Shown here: positions 9,468 to 19,498 of the stretch, in pieces
How the letters are laid out: each line of letters opens with the position of its first letter
Position numbering within the stretch: position 1 is the first letter of the stretch
NCBI RefSeq assembly: GCF_009617585.1
Contig: NZ_WIXI01000038.1
Location: 102,162 to 166,161, forward strand
From: Endobacterium cereale
Lineage (GTDB): Bacteria; Pseudomonadota; Alphaproteobacteria; Rhizobiales; Rhizobiaceae
DNA: 64,000 bases
Direction of reading: 5' to 3'
The notes under the pieces: generated by a model
Databases searched by the model: none
What the model saw: the letters and a program-made list of their open reading frames with translations, nothing else
What the model was told of the DNA's origin: nothing
Made by a program: the position numbers and the translations under genes

Positions 9468-12400
9468 TCAATGAAAATTCCGCCCTTTTGGCATGACGCG
9501 AGCCGTATCAAGCCCCTGTTCGGCATCCGTCGTGGCGCCACCAGAATATGAATGCTGGTCTTTCCGTGATTGGCGAGGATCGTGTCGCGGGCCATTCAAG
9601 ACTTCATCTGCGCGTTCAAGAACGGCAAAACGGCGAACCTCCGTTTGCAGCAGGCCCAGCATCGGTGTCAGATCCTCGATATGATCGACGACTGTATGGA
9701 TGACGCCGCTCTGGCTCTGCAGCCGACCGAAAATCTTGACCAGACGCGCGCCCATGACCACCGGCCTGTATTTCTCAAAGACCTTTGGCCACACGATCGC
9801 ATTGGCAACGCCTGTTTCGTCTTCCAGCGTCATGAAGATCACGCCCTTTGCCGAGCCCGGCCGCTGCCGCACCAGAACGAGACCGGCAATCGTGATCTTT
9901 CGGCCATTGCGGACATTCAAAAGATCGACACTGCGGCAGACATTCATCGCCTGCAGGCGATCCCGCAGGAATGAAACCGGATGCGCTTTAAGCGACAGCG
10001 ACAGCGCACGATAATCCTCGATAACCTCCTCGCCTGGCAACATTTCAGGCAACTGCGTTTTGGGCTCTTCCTGCAGATCGAGATGCGCGACCTGATCGAA
10101 CAATGGCAGCTTTTCCGCAGCACTTCTGGCATCCAGCGCGCGCACCGCCCAGAGAGCTTCACGACGCGACAGACCGAGCGAGCGAAAGGCATCCGCATCG
10201 GCCAGCTTTTCGACATCGGCTTTATCCAGCCCTGATCGCAGCCAGAGATCACGAACAGAGTGATACCTCTCTCCGCGGTTGGCGATCAGCTTTTCGCGCA
10301 TGGCCTTTTCCGACAAGCCTTTGACCTGCCGAAAACCGAGCCTCACGGCATGTCTCGTCAAGATCACCTCACGCATTTCGGCATGCCGGCGATCGATACG
10401 CCAACGGTCGAACTGCGCTTGCCTCAGGCTACTGTCCCAATCGGAATGATTGACATCGACCGGCAGCACCTCGACGCCATGTTCGCGCGCATCCCGCACA
10501 AGCTGCGACGGCGCATAAAAACCCATGGGCTGGGAATTGAGCAGAGCCGCGCAGAAGACATCCGGATAAAAGGCCTTGATCCAGGACGAGACGTAAACGA
10601 GCAGGGCAAAGGAGGCCGCATGGCTTTCCGGAAAACCGTATTCGGCAAACCCTTCAATCTGTTTGAAACAGCTTTCGGCAAATTCGAGGGGATAGTTGTT
10701 CTCAAGCATGCCTTTGATCATGTCCTGCTTGAACGAATTGACACGGCCCGAACGTTTGAAGGTTGCCATTGATCTGCGCAGAGCATCGGCCTTGGCAGGC
10801 GTGAACCCGGCAGCAGTGATCGCAATCTGCATCGCCTGTTCCTGAAACAACGGAATGCCAAGCGTCCGCTCTAAAACCTTTTCAAGTTCGGGACTTGGAT
10901 ACGTGATTGGACGCTTATGCCGTAAATCTTCCCGGCGTTTCAGATAGGGATGCACCATATTGCCTTGGATCGGCCCCGGTCGAACGATCGCGACTTCAAC
11001 AACGAGATCGTAAAACACCCGTGGGCGTAGCCGCGGCAGCATGCTCATTTGCGCCCGGCTTTCGATCTGGAACACACCAATCGTATCGGCACGGCAGATC
11101 ATGTCGTAAACTTCCGGACGATTGCCTGCATTCAATCCGGCAAGTGTTTCCTCTCTCCCATAATGCTGGCGCATCAGTTCAAAAGCCTTGCGCAGACAGG
11201 TCAGCATGCCAAGCGCCAGAACATCGATCTTCAGAAGTTTCAGCGTATCGAGATCGTCCTTATCCCATTCGATCATGTAACGGCCCGGCATCGCCGTCGG
11301 CATGATCGGAACAACCTCGTCCAGACGGTCCCGGGTAATCAGGAAACCACCGACATGCTGGGTCAAGTGCCGCGGAAAACCCATCAGTTCCCGGGCGTAT
11401 TTCATCACCTTGAGCGTCGTCTTGTCCTTGAGATCCAGCCCAGCCGCCTTGGCATCGCGATCCGTGACACCTTCATCCGACCAGCCCCAGACCGTGCTGG
11501 ACAAGGCTGCCTGAACATCTTCCGAAAGACCAAAGGCCTTTGCGACCTCACGCCCGGCCATGCGTGTCCGGTAACTGGTGACCGCCGCCGTCAGACCGGC
11601 ATGGCGAAAGCCGTAATGCTTGTAGATATACTGGATAACCTCTTCGCGGCGTTCGTGCTCGAAATCGACATCGATATCTGGCGGTTCATTGCGCTCCGTG
11701 GAGATGAACCGCTCGAACAGGAGCGTCGAGTTTCGGGGGTCGACTTCAGTAATTCCAAGACAATAACAGACACAGGAATTGGCAGCGGATCCTCGGCCCT
11801 GGCACAGGATTTTCAAAACTTTGCGGGCATGCCAGACAATATGCCGAACCGTCAGAAAGTAAGGTTCGTACTCCATCTCTCGTATCAGACCGAGTTCATT
11901 GCGGATCGCTTGGTCTACCTTTGGCGGGATACCGTCGGCAAAACGCTCTTTCGCTCCCTCCCACGTCAGCCGCGCCAACGTTTCTGCCGGCGTCTCACCG
12001 GGAACGCCCTCATCCGGATAATTGTGTTGAAGCTCGTCCAGCGAGAATTTCAGCGCGCCGAAAAACCGCTCTGTATTGGCGATCGCCTGCGGATAATTGC
12101 GAAGAATACGCGCCATCTCACGCCCATGTTTCAGATGCTTTTCGGCATTCGGGGCAAGGCGAAAACCGGCATCTGCAACCGTTACATGCTCACGGATTGC
12201 CGTCACCACATCAGATAGAGGCTTTCGCTCAGGTAGATGATAAAGCGGCTGATTGGTTGCTATCAGCGGAATCTCGGTGCGATTAGCAACACCTGCAAGC
12301 GTGGCCAGGGTGATAGCATCCCTGCCATCGTAACCTGGCGACAAAGCCAGATAGACGGCCTTGCCGAAACGCCCCTTCAGAAGACCAAGCACGCTTTCCA

Positions 12401-12890
12401 GCTTTTCAAGCTTCTGGCTTTCGAACTGACAGACAGGATCGGCAACGACGGCAAGCATCATCTCCGCACCCCATTCCAGCATATCCCATTCCTCCAGAAT
12501 GCAGCTGCCTTTTGTCGTTCTCAGATTACCGCGGCTGAGCATCCGGCAGAGATTGGCCCAGCCTTGACGATTGCAGGGATAGGCGAGAATGTCTGGCGTC
12601 TCGTCCGAAAACACCAACCGGGCACCTGGCTGGAATGTGGAAGGAAAAGGCATTTCGACCTCATTTTCCTTCACGCCTTCCTTTTTCTGGCGTTCATGGA
12701 TTTCGCGCATTTCACGCAGATAATTGTGAGCACGAACCACGCCAGCGACGGAATTGCGATCAGCAATGCCGATGCCTGACAGGTTGAGCGCTCCTGCCAC
12801 GAACATCATTTCCTCCGGCCGGGCAGCCCCTTCAAGAAAGGAAAAATTGGTACGCGCACCGATCTCGAAAAAGCGAGGTTCGGTGCTCAT
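9468..12890 (-). CDS. dnaE2: Error-prone DNA polymerase III alpha subunit, SOS type
   Basis: DnaE2 is the polymerase of the ImuA-ImuB-DnaE2 mutasome and does error-prone lesion bypass in the SOS response. The protein is 1140 aa, against about 1160 for the replicative DnaE. Seen in order: N-terminal PHP-like region ([15 protein letters not shown]), palm domain with [15 protein letters not shown] and [10 protein letters not shown] carrying the three catalytic aspartates, fingers/tau region, and a C-terminal OB fold ([20 protein letters not shown]). The start ATG (12890-12888) overlaps the imuB stop in ATGA, which excludes the longer in-frame start at 12914. The C-terminus ends in a low-complexity tail. 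Confidence 0.96.
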   Translation of the reverse strand: MSTEPRFFEIGARTNFSFLEGAARPEEMMFVAGALNLSGIGIADRNSVAGVVRAHNYLREMREIHERQKKEGVKENEVEMPFPSTFQPGARLVFSDETPDILAYPCNRQGWANLCRMLSRGNLRTTKGSCILEEWDMLEWGAEMMLAVVADPVCQFESQKLEKLESVLGLLKGRFGKAVYLALSPGYDGRDAITLATLAGVANRTEIPLIATNQPLYHLPERKPLSDVVTAIREHVTVADAGFRLAPNAEKHLKHGREMARILRNYPQAIANTERFFGALKFSLDELQHNYPDEGVPGETPAETLARLTWEGAKERFADGIPPKVDQAIRNELGLIREMEYEPYFLTVRHIVWHARKVLKILCQGRGSAANSCVCYCLGITEVDPRNSTLLFERFISTERNEPPDIDVDFEHERREEVIQYIYKHYGFRHAGLTAAVTSYRTRMAGREVAKAFGLSEDVQAALSSTVWGWSDEGVTDRDAKAAGLDLKDKTTLKVMKYARELMGFPRHLTQHVGGFLITRDRLDEVVPIMPTAMPGRYMIEWDKDDLDTLKLLKIDVLALGMLTCLRKAFELMRQHYGREETLAGLNAGNRPEVYDMICRADTIGVFQIESRAQMSMLPRLRPRVFYDLVVEVAIVRPGPIQGNMVHPYLKRREDLRHKRPITYPSPELEKVLERTLGIPLFQEQAMQIAITAAGFTPAKADALRRSMATFKRSGRVNSFKQDMIKGMLENNYPLEFAESCFKQIEGFAEYGFPESHAASFALLVYVSSWIKAFYPDVFCAALLNSQPMGFYAPSQLVRDAREHGVEVLPVDVNHSDWDSSLRQAQFDRWRIDRRHAEMREVILTRHAVRLGFRQVKGLSEKAMREKLIANRGERYHSVRDLWLRSGLDKADVEKLADADAFRSLGLSRREALWAVRALDARSAAEKLPLFDQVAHLDLQEEPKTQLPEMLPGEEVIEDYRALSLSLKAHPVSFLRDRLQAMNVCRSVDLLNVRNGRKITIAGLVLVRQRPGSAKGVIFMTLEDETGVANAIVWPKVFEKYRPVVMGARLVKIFGRLQSQSGVIHTVVDHIEDLTPMLGLLQTEVRRFAVLERADEVLNGPRHDPRQSRKDQHSYSGGATTDAEQGLDTARVMPKGRNFH

Positions 12891-14488
12891 GCAAAAAGAC
12901 CATGCATGAACCAATGCTGTTGCGCGTCGCGCTCATAAAGGCCCTTTCGAAAGATCCAGAACCTATAGCCGGCAGTCGATTCCAGCCGAAAATAATCCCG
13001 TGTCGCAGCCGCTTCATCATCCAGCCACCATTCGGGACTGAGGCGTTCAGGCCCCTCCGCCCGCGCCACTTGATGTGTGAGACGGCGCCAGCGAAAGCGT
13101 GTCGGAGGCCCGTCCGGAATTTCGGCGGCAAAACTTTCCAGCGGTTCCGGCACACGAAAAAGCCTGACAGGTCTTTCGCTGCGCGAAAGCATCTGCGGTG
13201 CCTTCGGCATCTGTCTGCCGAGTGCTTCGGCGGCCGGAACAAAACGTTCGGCCCGTTCGGGAATATGGCTTTCGCGCAACTGATAGGTCTGCAGACAATT
13301 CGGACCAAACCTCGCGGAAACCTGATCCACGAACGTCGACAGAGCCAGATGTCTGCGGTCGTTTTCCGCCAGATCGGACTGGATGTTTTCGAAGGGCTGA
13401 TGATGCAGCACATTGATACGCAGGATCTCGAAACCGAAACCGGCTTCGAGATCCTGCAATGCGGCAAGACGCTGCGAGAACAGCGCAGTGATGCGTTCTG
13501 CATCCCGCAGGGGGCGGGAAGCACCGGCGGGAAGACGAAAGACCTGCCCGTCGACCCGGAATAACACCAGTTCGAACAAACGACCGCCCACACCACGCGC
13601 CTCAAGCCCCGACAGCAAGCTTTTGGCAATCTGTCTGGTCAGGAACAGGATGTCCTCTTCCGACTGGATCGGTTCGGCAAGGCGCCGCTCCGCCGAAAGG
13701 CTGGCAACCGGCCGGCGCGGCGAAATCGCTTCTTCGTCATCGCCCCGTGCCTGGTCGAGACGCAAAAGGACCTCCGGACCAAAACGCCTGACAAGCGGCG
13801 CACGCGGCGTTCGCATGAGGTCACCAACACATTTCAGACCGAGTTTATGCAGGGCTGCGACCGTCTTTGGATCAAGCCGCAGCGCGGCAACCGGCAGCGG
13901 CGTCAAAACATCTTCGCGATCCTCATCACTGACGATACGATCGGCACCATGACGGCAAACCGCCCACGATAGGCCAGGCGAGGAGGAAATCGCACCGCGT
14001 ACCTCAAACCCCATCTGGGTGAGACGTTTGAGAATGTCTTCCAACAGGCAGGCTTCCCCCCCCACGAGATGCGCACAGCCGGTGACATCAAGGAAAAGGC
14101 CATTCCTTCCTTCCAGCGCCACCAGCGGCGTGTACCGATCGCACCAATCGGCAACGGCTTCGAGAAGTCGCTGATCGGCAGCCTGATCCTCATCGATGAC
14201 GATCACGCCGGGGCAGATGGCACGAGCTTCGGCCAAGCCCTGCCCTGATCGTAGCCCCCACCGCATGGCCTCGTCACCACAGGCGACGATCCGCAGGGTA
14301 TTGTCGACATGGGCAACACAGACGACAGGTCCGGCGTCAGGATGCCCGGTGGAACGCCAGGCGTTTCCCCATTTTTTCCTGAGCACCCTGTCGATCGACA
14401 GACGCGGAAAGGCGAGCGCCAGAATGCGCTGTTGGCCTGTTTGAACCAGCAGATTTGACTGGCGTGCTGACGAAAAAGCGGCGGTCAT
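12887..14488 (-). CDS. imuB: ImuB, Y-family polymerase-like mutasome protein
   Basis: ImuB is a catalytically inactive relative of DinB/UmuC that joins DnaE2, ImuA and the beta clamp. Conserved start region [22 protein letters not shown] is at residues 19-40. The Y-family palm is recognised by [18 protein letters not shown], the [16 protein letters not shown] segment and the helix-hairpin-helix [22 protein letters not shown]. In active Y-family enzymes the first region carries acidic metal ligands that are not evident here. I place the start at ATG 14488 ([11 protein letters not shown]); the frame is open to 14689 but those residues overlap imuA. With this start the gene overlaps imuA by 152 nt and dnaE2 by 4 nt. 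Length 533 aa. Confidence 0.92.
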   Translation of the reverse strand: MTAAFSSARQSNLLVQTGQQRILALAFPRLSIDRVLRKKWGNAWRSTGHPDAGPVVCVAHVDNTLRIVACGDEAMRWGLRSGQGLAEARAICPGVIVIDEDQAADQRLLEAVADWCDRYTPLVALEGRNGLFLDVTGCAHLVGGEACLLEDILKRLTQMGFEVRGAISSSPGLSWAVCRHGADRIVSDEDREDVLTPLPVAALRLDPKTVAALHKLGLKCVGDLMRTPRAPLVRRFGPEVLLRLDQARGDDEEAISPRRPVASLSAERRLAEPIQSEEDILFLTRQIAKSLLSGLEARGVGGRLFELVLFRVDGQVFRLPAGASRPLRDAERITALFSQRLAALQDLEAGFGFEILRINVLHHQPFENIQSDLAENDRRHLALSTFVDQVSARFGPNCLQTYQLRESHIPERAERFVPAAEALGRQMPKAPQMLSRSERPVRLFRVPEPLESFAAEIPDGPPTRFRWRRLTHQVARAEGPERLSPEWWLDDEAAATRDYFRLESTAGYRFWIFRKGLYERDAQQHWFMHGLFA

Positions 14489-15287
14489 GAGAGTTCCATT
14501 CCAGAGATAAGGAAAGCAAGGCCGGATTTCGGCTCCTTTCCAGAGTGAGACGAAAGACGGAATGCCCGATGCTGCCGCCAAGCATGGTTCCATCAGCAAG
14601 ATACCGGTTCGCTGCCGGCGCAGTTTCGATAAGAAAGCGGAAACCGGCGCTGCTCGCCTCCTGCTCCCCGGCGTGCCGCAGGACAACAAGGTGCCGTCCC
14701 GACGCCTTGGCGCGAAGACTAAGCCTTCGGCTTTCGGTGAGCCCGAAATGCTTGAGGTTGCCGCTCACCTCAAGGATCGTCATCGCAAAGGCGCCGCTTG
14801 CAACTGCCGCTTCCGCAAGCCACAGCGCATCCTCCAGCTTGCGCGGCCGCGCATGCAGAAATGTTTCGGGTGCTATGCCGAAATCCTGAAGTCCCGATGC
14901 GTAGGGCATGCCGGCTTCCAGCACCGCGAGACGATCGGCGATCCAGAGGATCGGCAGTTCGTTTTCTCCCGACTGACGAACTGAAAGGCCATCCACCCGG
15001 TTTTGCAAAAGCGCTGCGATCGCCAGGGCAAACCCGCTTGCTGCACCGGCATCCTTCATGGCGCTGGAACGGATTTCCGTGAGACCATCCAGCGGTAGGC
15101 CGCCATCCAATGCCCCATCCAGCGCATCTATGCCAAAAGAAAGCCTGCCCCGCTTTTCCTGCGCATCCTGAATCTCATCAGCCCTGTCATCCGATGCATC
15201 AAACGACCGGTTATCTCGACCCTCCATGCGGGCTATGGTTTCACGCAGGGCAAAAACTGTCTCCTGCGTCACAGCTTTTCCAGCCAT
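14337..15287 (-). CDS. imuA: ImuA, RecA/SulA-like mutasome protein
   Basis: First gene of the SOS mutagenesis operon. The protein resembles a RecA-like ATPase lineage: FGIDALDGALDGGLPLDGL near residues 48-66 takes the place where RecA-type proteins begin, followed by a region typical of ImuA (FLHARPRKLEDALWLAEAAV). ATG 15287 (MAGKAVTQETVFAL) is preceded by GGGAG about 8 nt away; ATG 15302 in the same frame lacks this and is rejected. The end ([10 protein letters not shown]) lies 152 nt inside imuB in another frame; both frames look family-like there, so the overlap appears real. An SOS box lies 24 nt upstream of the start codon. Confidence 0.9.
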   Translation of the reverse strand: MAGKAVTQETVFALRETIARMEGRDNRSFDASDDRADEIQDAQEKRGRLSFGIDALDGALDGGLPLDGLTEIRSSAMKDAGAASGFALAIAALLQNRVDGLSVRQSGENELPILWIADRLAVLEAGMPYASGLQDFGIAPETFLHARPRKLEDALWLAEAAVASGAFAMTILEVSGNLKHFGLTESRRLSLRAKASGRHLVVLRHAGEQEASSAGFRFLIETAPAANRYLADGTMLGGSIGHSVFRLTLERSRNPALLSLSLEWNSHDRRFFVSTPVKSAGSNRPTAHSGARLSASVDRQGAQEKMGKRLAFHRAS

Positions 15288-15310
15288 GACGTCAGCTCCC
15301 ATTCGGATAT

Positions 15311-15325
15311 GTTCACTTTATGTTC
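15311..15325 (-). promoter_or_regulatory. LexA (SOS) box of the imuA-imuB-dnaE2 operon
   Basis: The sequence GTTC-ACTTTAT-GTTC matches the alphaproteobacterial LexA direct repeat GTTC-N7-GTTC exactly. It lies 24 nt upstream of the imuA start, where a promoter operator is expected. The divergent zincin gene starts 134 nt to the right. Confidence 0.9.
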
Positions 15326-15458
15326 TTATGGATTCCAGAGCTGGCTTGAGGAGTCAACAGCAATGTGAAATGGTTCCCATCCGGATTGCGCGAACCCTTG
15401 AATCCGCACTCGAAAAATTTTCTCAAAAAGCATATATGCATGGCCATAAGGAGTACCC

Positions 15459-15902
15459 ATGGCCCGTATCGACCAGACAGACGATTGGCGTGATCGACAT
15501 GCACCCACCATCAGTGCCTTTGAATCGCTTGCGATCGAGGCTTATGGTGTCTTGCCTGCCGAATTCAGAGCACTCACAGCCAATCTGACGATCGAGATCG
15601 AGGATTTTCCCGATGACGACGTCTTTGAAGACATGGCTTTGGAGACGCCTTTCGACCTGCTCGGCCTTTTCGAAGGCCGCGGCCTTTCCGAACGCTTCAC
15701 CGTAGAGACCGGCGAGTTGCCGAACCGGATCAGGCTCTATCGTCGTCCGATCCTGGATTATTGGGCGGAAAACGAGGAGACGCTGGGCGATATCATCACC
15801 CATGTGCTGATCCACGAAATCGGCCATCATTTCGGCCTTAGCGACGACGACATGGAGCGGATCGAGGAAAGTGCCGATGCCGCCGCAGCTGCGGAACGAT
15901 GA
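15459..15902 (+). CDS. Zincin-like metallopeptidase family protein (DUF1025)
   Basis: A small cytosolic minigluzincin-type metallopeptidase. The zinc motif HEIGHHFG (HExxH plus the GHHF context) is at about residues 123-130 of 147, preceded by LGDIITHVLI, and the N-terminal half is rich in acidic residues (IEIEDFPDDDVFEDMAL). No signal peptide is seen. The start ATG 15459 is preceded by AAGGAG at good spacing. Natural substrate is unknown. It diverges from imuA, but the LexA box lies much nearer to imuA, so I do not infer SOS control. Confidence 0.88.
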   Translation: MARIDQTDDWRDRHAPTISAFESLAIEAYGVLPAEFRALTANLTIEIEDFPDDDVFEDMALETPFDLLGLFEGRGLSERFTVETGELPNRIRLYRRPILDYWAENEETLGDIITHVLIHEIGHHFGLSDDDMERIEESADAAAAAER

Positions 15903-15905
15903 CGC

Positions 15906-16112
15906 TTATTGCTCGCCGAGTTTCATGTCGGGATGGTAGTCCTTGCCTTCGACAGTCTTGGTCACGGGCTGGGCGCACTGCATTTCGCCTGTCTTGGCGT
16001 TAAACGCGTAGGCTGGCGAACCTGCCAGCTCCCATCCCTTGTTTAGGGCGAGTGTCACCTTGTGGCAAAATGCGGCGTCATCAACTCCAGTGAGAAGGCG
16101 ATAAAGTTTCAT
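15906..16112 (-). CDS. DUF1737 small protein
   Basis: A 68-aa protein recognised by MKLYRLLTGVDDAAFCHKVT and NKGWELAGSPAYAFN, the pattern of DUF1737, a family of unknown function. It is soluble, without signal peptide or membrane segment. Its ATG overlaps the stop of the CitE-like gene in ATGA, so the two are cotranscribed and probably translationally coupled. No function is assigned. Confidence 0.8.
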   Translation of the reverse strand: MKLYRLLTGVDDAAFCHKVTLALNKGWELAGSPAYAFNAKTGEMQCAQPVTKTVEGKDYHPDMKLGEQ

Positions 16113-17005
16113 GCGCGTGTCCTTCGTTCTGCTATAAGCCTTGATTGTTCGACCAGTTTTTCCGCCTGCACCAGATGCAGGCGCTCGACCATTCGGCCAT
16201 CCATGGTGATGACGTTGAGATTTTGGGTTTCGGGTCGGGCAAAGGCGGCAATGATCGCCTGCGCCTCTTCCACCGCTTCGGATGCGGGACCAAAGGCCTG
16301 ATTGGCGGCTTCGATCTGGGCCGGATGGATCAGCATCTTGCCGTCAAACCCCATGTCACGGCCCTGTTCGCATTCCGCTTCGAAAGCTGAAGAATCCCTG
16401 AAATCGTTGAAGACGCTGTCGATGACATCCAGACCATAGGCGCGGGCCGCCAGCACCACCTGCATCATCCAGGGCACGAGATAGATACGGCCGGCACGAG
16501 CCGGGACGCCGGTATCCTTGCGCAGATCGTTGAGACCGATCACGAAACAATCAAGCCGATTTTCGGCGGACTGCGCCATCCGCGCGATCTCGACCGCATT
16601 GGAAACACCGCGTGCGGTTTCCATCATCGCCCAGATGCCCAGATTTGGTGATGTACCCGTGAGCCGTTCTTCAAGACCGGCAATCGATGCAACATCGTCC
16701 ACTTTGGGCAAAGCAACGGCATCCGGCAAAAGATCTCGAACGAGTTCAAGATCGTCCTGACCAAACTCTGAATCAAGCGCATTTATGCGAATGATGACTT
16801 CACGCCCTTGAAGCGGACTTTCCGCAAAAAAACGCCGCAGATTGCACCGCGCTTCTGCCTTCTTTTCCGGCGCCACTGAATCTTCGAGATCGAAAATCAC
16901 CGCATCGCAATCAACGATATGGGTCTTTTCCAGAGCTCGCTGGTTGATGGCAGGAACACTGAGAACGGATCGGCGCAGTCGGACAATTTCTGAAGAAACA
17001 GGCAT
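16109..17005 (-). CDS. CitE-like HpcH/HpaI aldolase family lyase (CoA ester lyase type)
   Basis: A TIM-barrel protein of the HpcH/HpaI-CitE family. The N-terminus SVLSVPAINQRALEK and CDAVIFDLEDSVAPEKK carry the usual start and the first acidic motif; VIIRINALDSEFG, ALPKVDDVA, WAMMETARGV (metal-binding Glu) and CFVIGLNDLRKD (metal-binding Asp) follow in order, and the C-terminal FDGKMLIHPAQIEAANQAF is characteristic. There are no citF/citD genes nearby, so it is not citrate lyase; malyl-CoA or citramalyl-CoA lyase-like activity is more likely, but substrate cannot be read from sequence. Start: ATG 17005 (MPVSSEIVR) chosen over TTG 17020; neither has a clear ribosome-binding site. Length 298 aa. 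Confidence 0.86.
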   Translation of the reverse strand: MPVSSEIVRLRRSVLSVPAINQRALEKTHIVDCDAVIFDLEDSVAPEKKAEARCNLRRFFAESPLQGREVIIRINALDSEFGQDDLELVRDLLPDAVALPKVDDVASIAGLEERLTGTSPNLGIWAMMETARGVSNAVEIARMAQSAENRLDCFVIGLNDLRKDTGVPARAGRIYLVPWMMQVVLAARAYGLDVIDSVFNDFRDSSAFEAECEQGRDMGFDGKMLIHPAQIEAANQAFGPASEAVEEAQAIIAAFARPETQNLNVITMDGRMVERLHLVQAEKLVEQSRLIAERRTRA

Positions 17006-17137
17006 GACGCTTTGTGCCAAGCTTTCAACGCACGCGCAATATCGTGATCACGCCTTGATCATGCCCAGCACCCCACCCCTCTTGCAAGCGTCGCGGGAAA
17101 GGCCCACATTGCCTGTATCGAAAGGGATAAAACCATC

Positions 17138-17368
17138 ATGCAGAACGTCCGCGCTTTCTTTTTTGCTCTGTCCGGCATTGCCGTCATTGCATTTGTGGCT
17201 GTCCTCACCGCGTCTCTGACGGTTGCCTTCGCTGGCATGCTAGCAATTTTCACCGGCATTCGCCTGCTTTCGGCTCGGCTGAAACCGGTTCCTGTCCGCA
17301 CCAGAACTGCCAAGCAGGAAAACATGCGCGTCTGGAACGACGGCCGCGGAACGATCATCGATCTCTGA
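17138..17368 (+). CDS. Small membrane protein of unknown function
   Basis: A 76-aa predicted protein with two close hydrophobic stretches (residues 7-26 and 27-42: FFFALSGIAVIAFVAVLTA, VAFAGMLAIFTGI), then a basic tail (RLLSARLKPVPVRTRTAKQ) and the end VWNDGRGTIIDL. AAAGGGA lies upstream of ATG 17138 with somewhat long spacing. Codon use fits the neighbours. I do not recognise a family; it looks like a conserved rhizobial hypothetical protein. It stands alone between the CitE-like gene and leuD. Confidence 0.6.
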   Translation: MQNVRAFFFALSGIAVIAFVAVLTASLTVAFAGMLAIFTGIRLLSARLKPVPVRTRTAKQENMRVWNDGRGTIIDL

Positions 17369-17483
17369 GATCAACCGTACCGACAGGTACCGTACCGGTT
17401 AAACACGAATCGACCTTCAAATTCGGGCGGTTTTGCTCTATTGGCATGATCTTCTGTACGAGATGAGCACCCGAAGGTTTGCC

Positions 17484-18089
17484 ATGGAAAAGTTCACCAC
17501 CCTGACCGGCGTTGCCGCACCCCTGCCGGTTGTCAATATCGACACTGACATGATCATTCCGAAGGATTACCTGAAGACGATCAAGCGGACCGGTCTTGGC
17601 AAAGGACTTTTCGCGGAAGCCCGTTATAACGAAGATGGCAGCCCGAACGCCGATTTCGTGCTCAATAAACCTGCCTATCAGAACGCCAAGATCATTGTTG
17701 CCGGCGACAATTTCGGTTGCGGCTCTTCGCGCGAACACGCGCCGTGGGCTTTGCTCGACTTCGGCATCCGCTGCGTGATCTCGACGTCATTTGCCGACAT
17801 CTTCTACAATAACTGTTTCAAGAACGGCATTCTGCCGATCGTCGTTTCGCAAGATAATCTCGACAAGCTGATGGATGACGCTTCGCGCGGCTCCAATGCC
17901 ATCCTGTCGATCGATCTCGAAGCGCAGACGATTTCCGGTCCCGATGGCGGCTCGATCACGTTCGATATCGATCCGGCGCGCAAGCATATCATGCTCGAAG
18001 GTTTGGACGACATCGGCACGACCCTGAAGAACGACGCAAGCATCGGCAGTTTTGAAAACAAGATGCAGGCCGAGCGCCCCTGGCTCTAA
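17484..18089 (+). CDS. leuD: 3-isopropylmalate dehydratase small subunit
   Basis: With LeuC (not in the window) it isomerises 2-isopropylmalate to 3-isopropylmalate in leucine synthesis. The aconitase swivel domain is seen in [37 protein letters not shown] and [19 protein letters not shown]. At 201 aa it has normal length. ATG 17484 (MEKFTTLTG) is preceded by CGAAGG; the in-frame extension upstream to 17433 is not family-like. I looked for a Leu-rich leader peptide upstream (17369-17483) and found none. Confidence 0.97.
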   Translation: MEKFTTLTGVAAPLPVVNIDTDMIIPKDYLKTIKRTGLGKGLFAEARYNEDGSPNADFVLNKPAYQNAKIIVAGDNFGCGSSREHAPWALLDFGIRCVISTSFADIFYNNCFKNGILPIVVSQDNLDKLMDDASRGSNAILSIDLEAQTISGPDGGSITFDIDPARKHIMLEGLDDIGTTLKNDASIGSFENKMQAERPWL

Positions 18090-18173
18090 TTGGAGCCATC
18101 GCGCCACAGTCGTGAAACGGATTTCTTCAGGCGCCTTCCGGCATTCCATCCCAGCCTGATAAATATCATATCC

Positions 18174-18205
18174 GGCTCCGCCCTTCGGCAGGTTCGGGCG
18201 GAGAT
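18174..18205 (+). repeat. Hairpin in the leuD-leuB gap
   Basis: CTCCGCCC (18176-18183) pairs with GGGCGGAG (18196-18203) around a 12-nt loop. There is no T run, so it is not a classical terminator. It could modulate readthrough from leuD to leuB or be part of an intergenic repeat; nothing else is seen in this 173-nt gap. Confidence 0.4.
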
Positions 18206-18262
18206 CCAGGCATCGCGCAAAGCGAGGCAAGGAGGGTGAGCCTGCGAACGCAAGGGAACATC

Positions 18263-19372
18263 ATGTCCAATACAATCTTCCTTCTACCTGGTGACGGCAT
18301 CGGCCCCGAGGCGATGGGCGAAGTGCGCAAGATCATTGCGCATATGAACGACACCATGGGCACGGGTTTCATCCTTGACGAAGGTCTTGTCGGCGGCTGC
18401 GCCTATGACGCACACGGCGTTGCCATTTCGGAAGAAGACATGGCCAAGGCCATGGCGGCGGACGCCGTTCTGTTTGGCGCCGTCGGCGGTCCGAAATGGG
18501 ATAGCGTTCCTTACGAGGTTCGCCCGGAAGCCGGTCTGCTGCGCCTGCGCAAGGACATGCAGCTTTTTGCAAACCTGCGCCCGGCAATCTGCTATCCGGC
18601 ACTGGCCTCCGCTTCCTCGTTGAAGCCGGAATTGGTCGAAGGTCTCGACATCCTCATCGTTCGCGAACTGACCGGTGGTGTTTATTTCGGGGAACCGAAG
18701 GAGATCATCGATCTCGGCAATGGCCAGAAGCGTGGCATCGATACGCAGATCTACGACACCTATGAAATCGAGCGCATTGCCGGCGTCGCCTTCGAACTGG
18801 CACGCACGAGACAGAATGCTGTCTGCTCGATGGAAAAGCGCAACGTCATGAAATCCGGCGTGCTCTGGAACCAGGTCGTCACCGAGGTCCACAAGCGCAC
18901 CTATTCCGACGTCAAGCTGGAGCACATGCTGGCCGATGCCGGCGGCATGCAGCTCGTGCGTGCGCCAAAACAGTTCGATGTGATCGTCACCGACAACCTG
19001 TTTGGTGACATGCTGTCGGACGTTGCTGCCATGCTGACAGGCTCACTCGGCATGCTGCCGTCCGCATCGCTTGGCGCACCCGATGCCACTACTGGCAAGC
19101 GCAAGGCGCTTTACGAGCCGGTTCACGGTTCGGCCCCGGATATCGCTGGCAAAGGCATCGCCAACCCGATCGCCATGATCGCATCGTTTGCGATGTGCCT
19201 GCGTTATTCGTTTAACATGGTGGCCGAAGCCTACCGTCTGGAAAAGGCGATTGCGACCGTGCTCGACAAGGGTATCCGCACCGGCGACATCATGGGTGAA
19301 GGTTGCCGTCAGGTCGGTACGTCCGAAATGGGTGATGCGATCCTCGCAGAGTTCGTCGCCACATCTGCCTGA
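18263..19372 (+). CDS. leuB: 3-isopropylmalate dehydrogenase
   Basis: It oxidises and decarboxylates 3-isopropylmalate with NAD, the third leucine step. The family signatures are [16 protein letters not shown] at the N-terminus, [16 protein letters not shown], the substrate loop [10 protein letters not shown], and the metal/NAD region [20 protein letters not shown] with [18 protein letters not shown]. 369 aa, normal. ATG 18263 ([10 protein letters not shown]) has AAGGGA at 18252-18257; a GTG at 18236 in frame is directly adjacent to AAGGAGG and is less likely. It follows leuD by 173 nt. Confidence 0.97.
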   Translation: MSNTIFLLPGDGIGPEAMGEVRKIIAHMNDTMGTGFILDEGLVGGCAYDAHGVAISEEDMAKAMAADAVLFGAVGGPKWDSVPYEVRPEAGLLRLRKDMQLFANLRPAICYPALASASSLKPELVEGLDILIVRELTGGVYFGEPKEIIDLGNGQKRGIDTQIYDTYEIERIAGVAFELARTRQNAVCSMEKRNVMKSGVLWNQVVTEVHKRTYSDVKLEHMLADAGGMQLVRAPKQFDVIVTDNLFGDMLSDVAAMLTGSLGMLPSASLGAPDATTGKRKALYEPVHGSAPDIAGKGIANPIAMIASFAMCLRYSFNMVAEAYRLEKAIATVLDKGIRTGDIMGEGCRQVGTSEMGDAILAEFVATSA

Positions 19373-19419
19373 TGATGGACTGACACAAATGTGTTGGGTT
19401 TTCTGCTACTTCGTTATTG

Positions 19420-19450
19420 GCCCGGCTGGCTTTCGCTTGCCGGGCTTCCC
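19420..19450 (+). terminator. Possible terminator after leuB
   Basis: GCCCGGC (19420-19426) pairs with GCCGGGC (19439-19445), followed by TTCCC. The T run is poor, so the assignment is weak. Confidence 0.35.
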
Positions 19451-19498
19451 ATATCCCTGTTCCCGTAAGCCATAGCGGCCATTGAAGAACAGGTGAGC

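Noticed and set aside
11049..12218. 389-codon frame opposite dnaE2
   Set aside because: Antisense shadow of GC-rich coding DNA; no domain seen and dnaE2 palm motifs occupy the same bases.
17369..17483. Search for a Leu-rich leader peptide before leuD
   Set aside because: The only ORF is in frame with leuD and not Leu-rich at a stop; imperfect repeats of GTACC there form no convincing attenuator.
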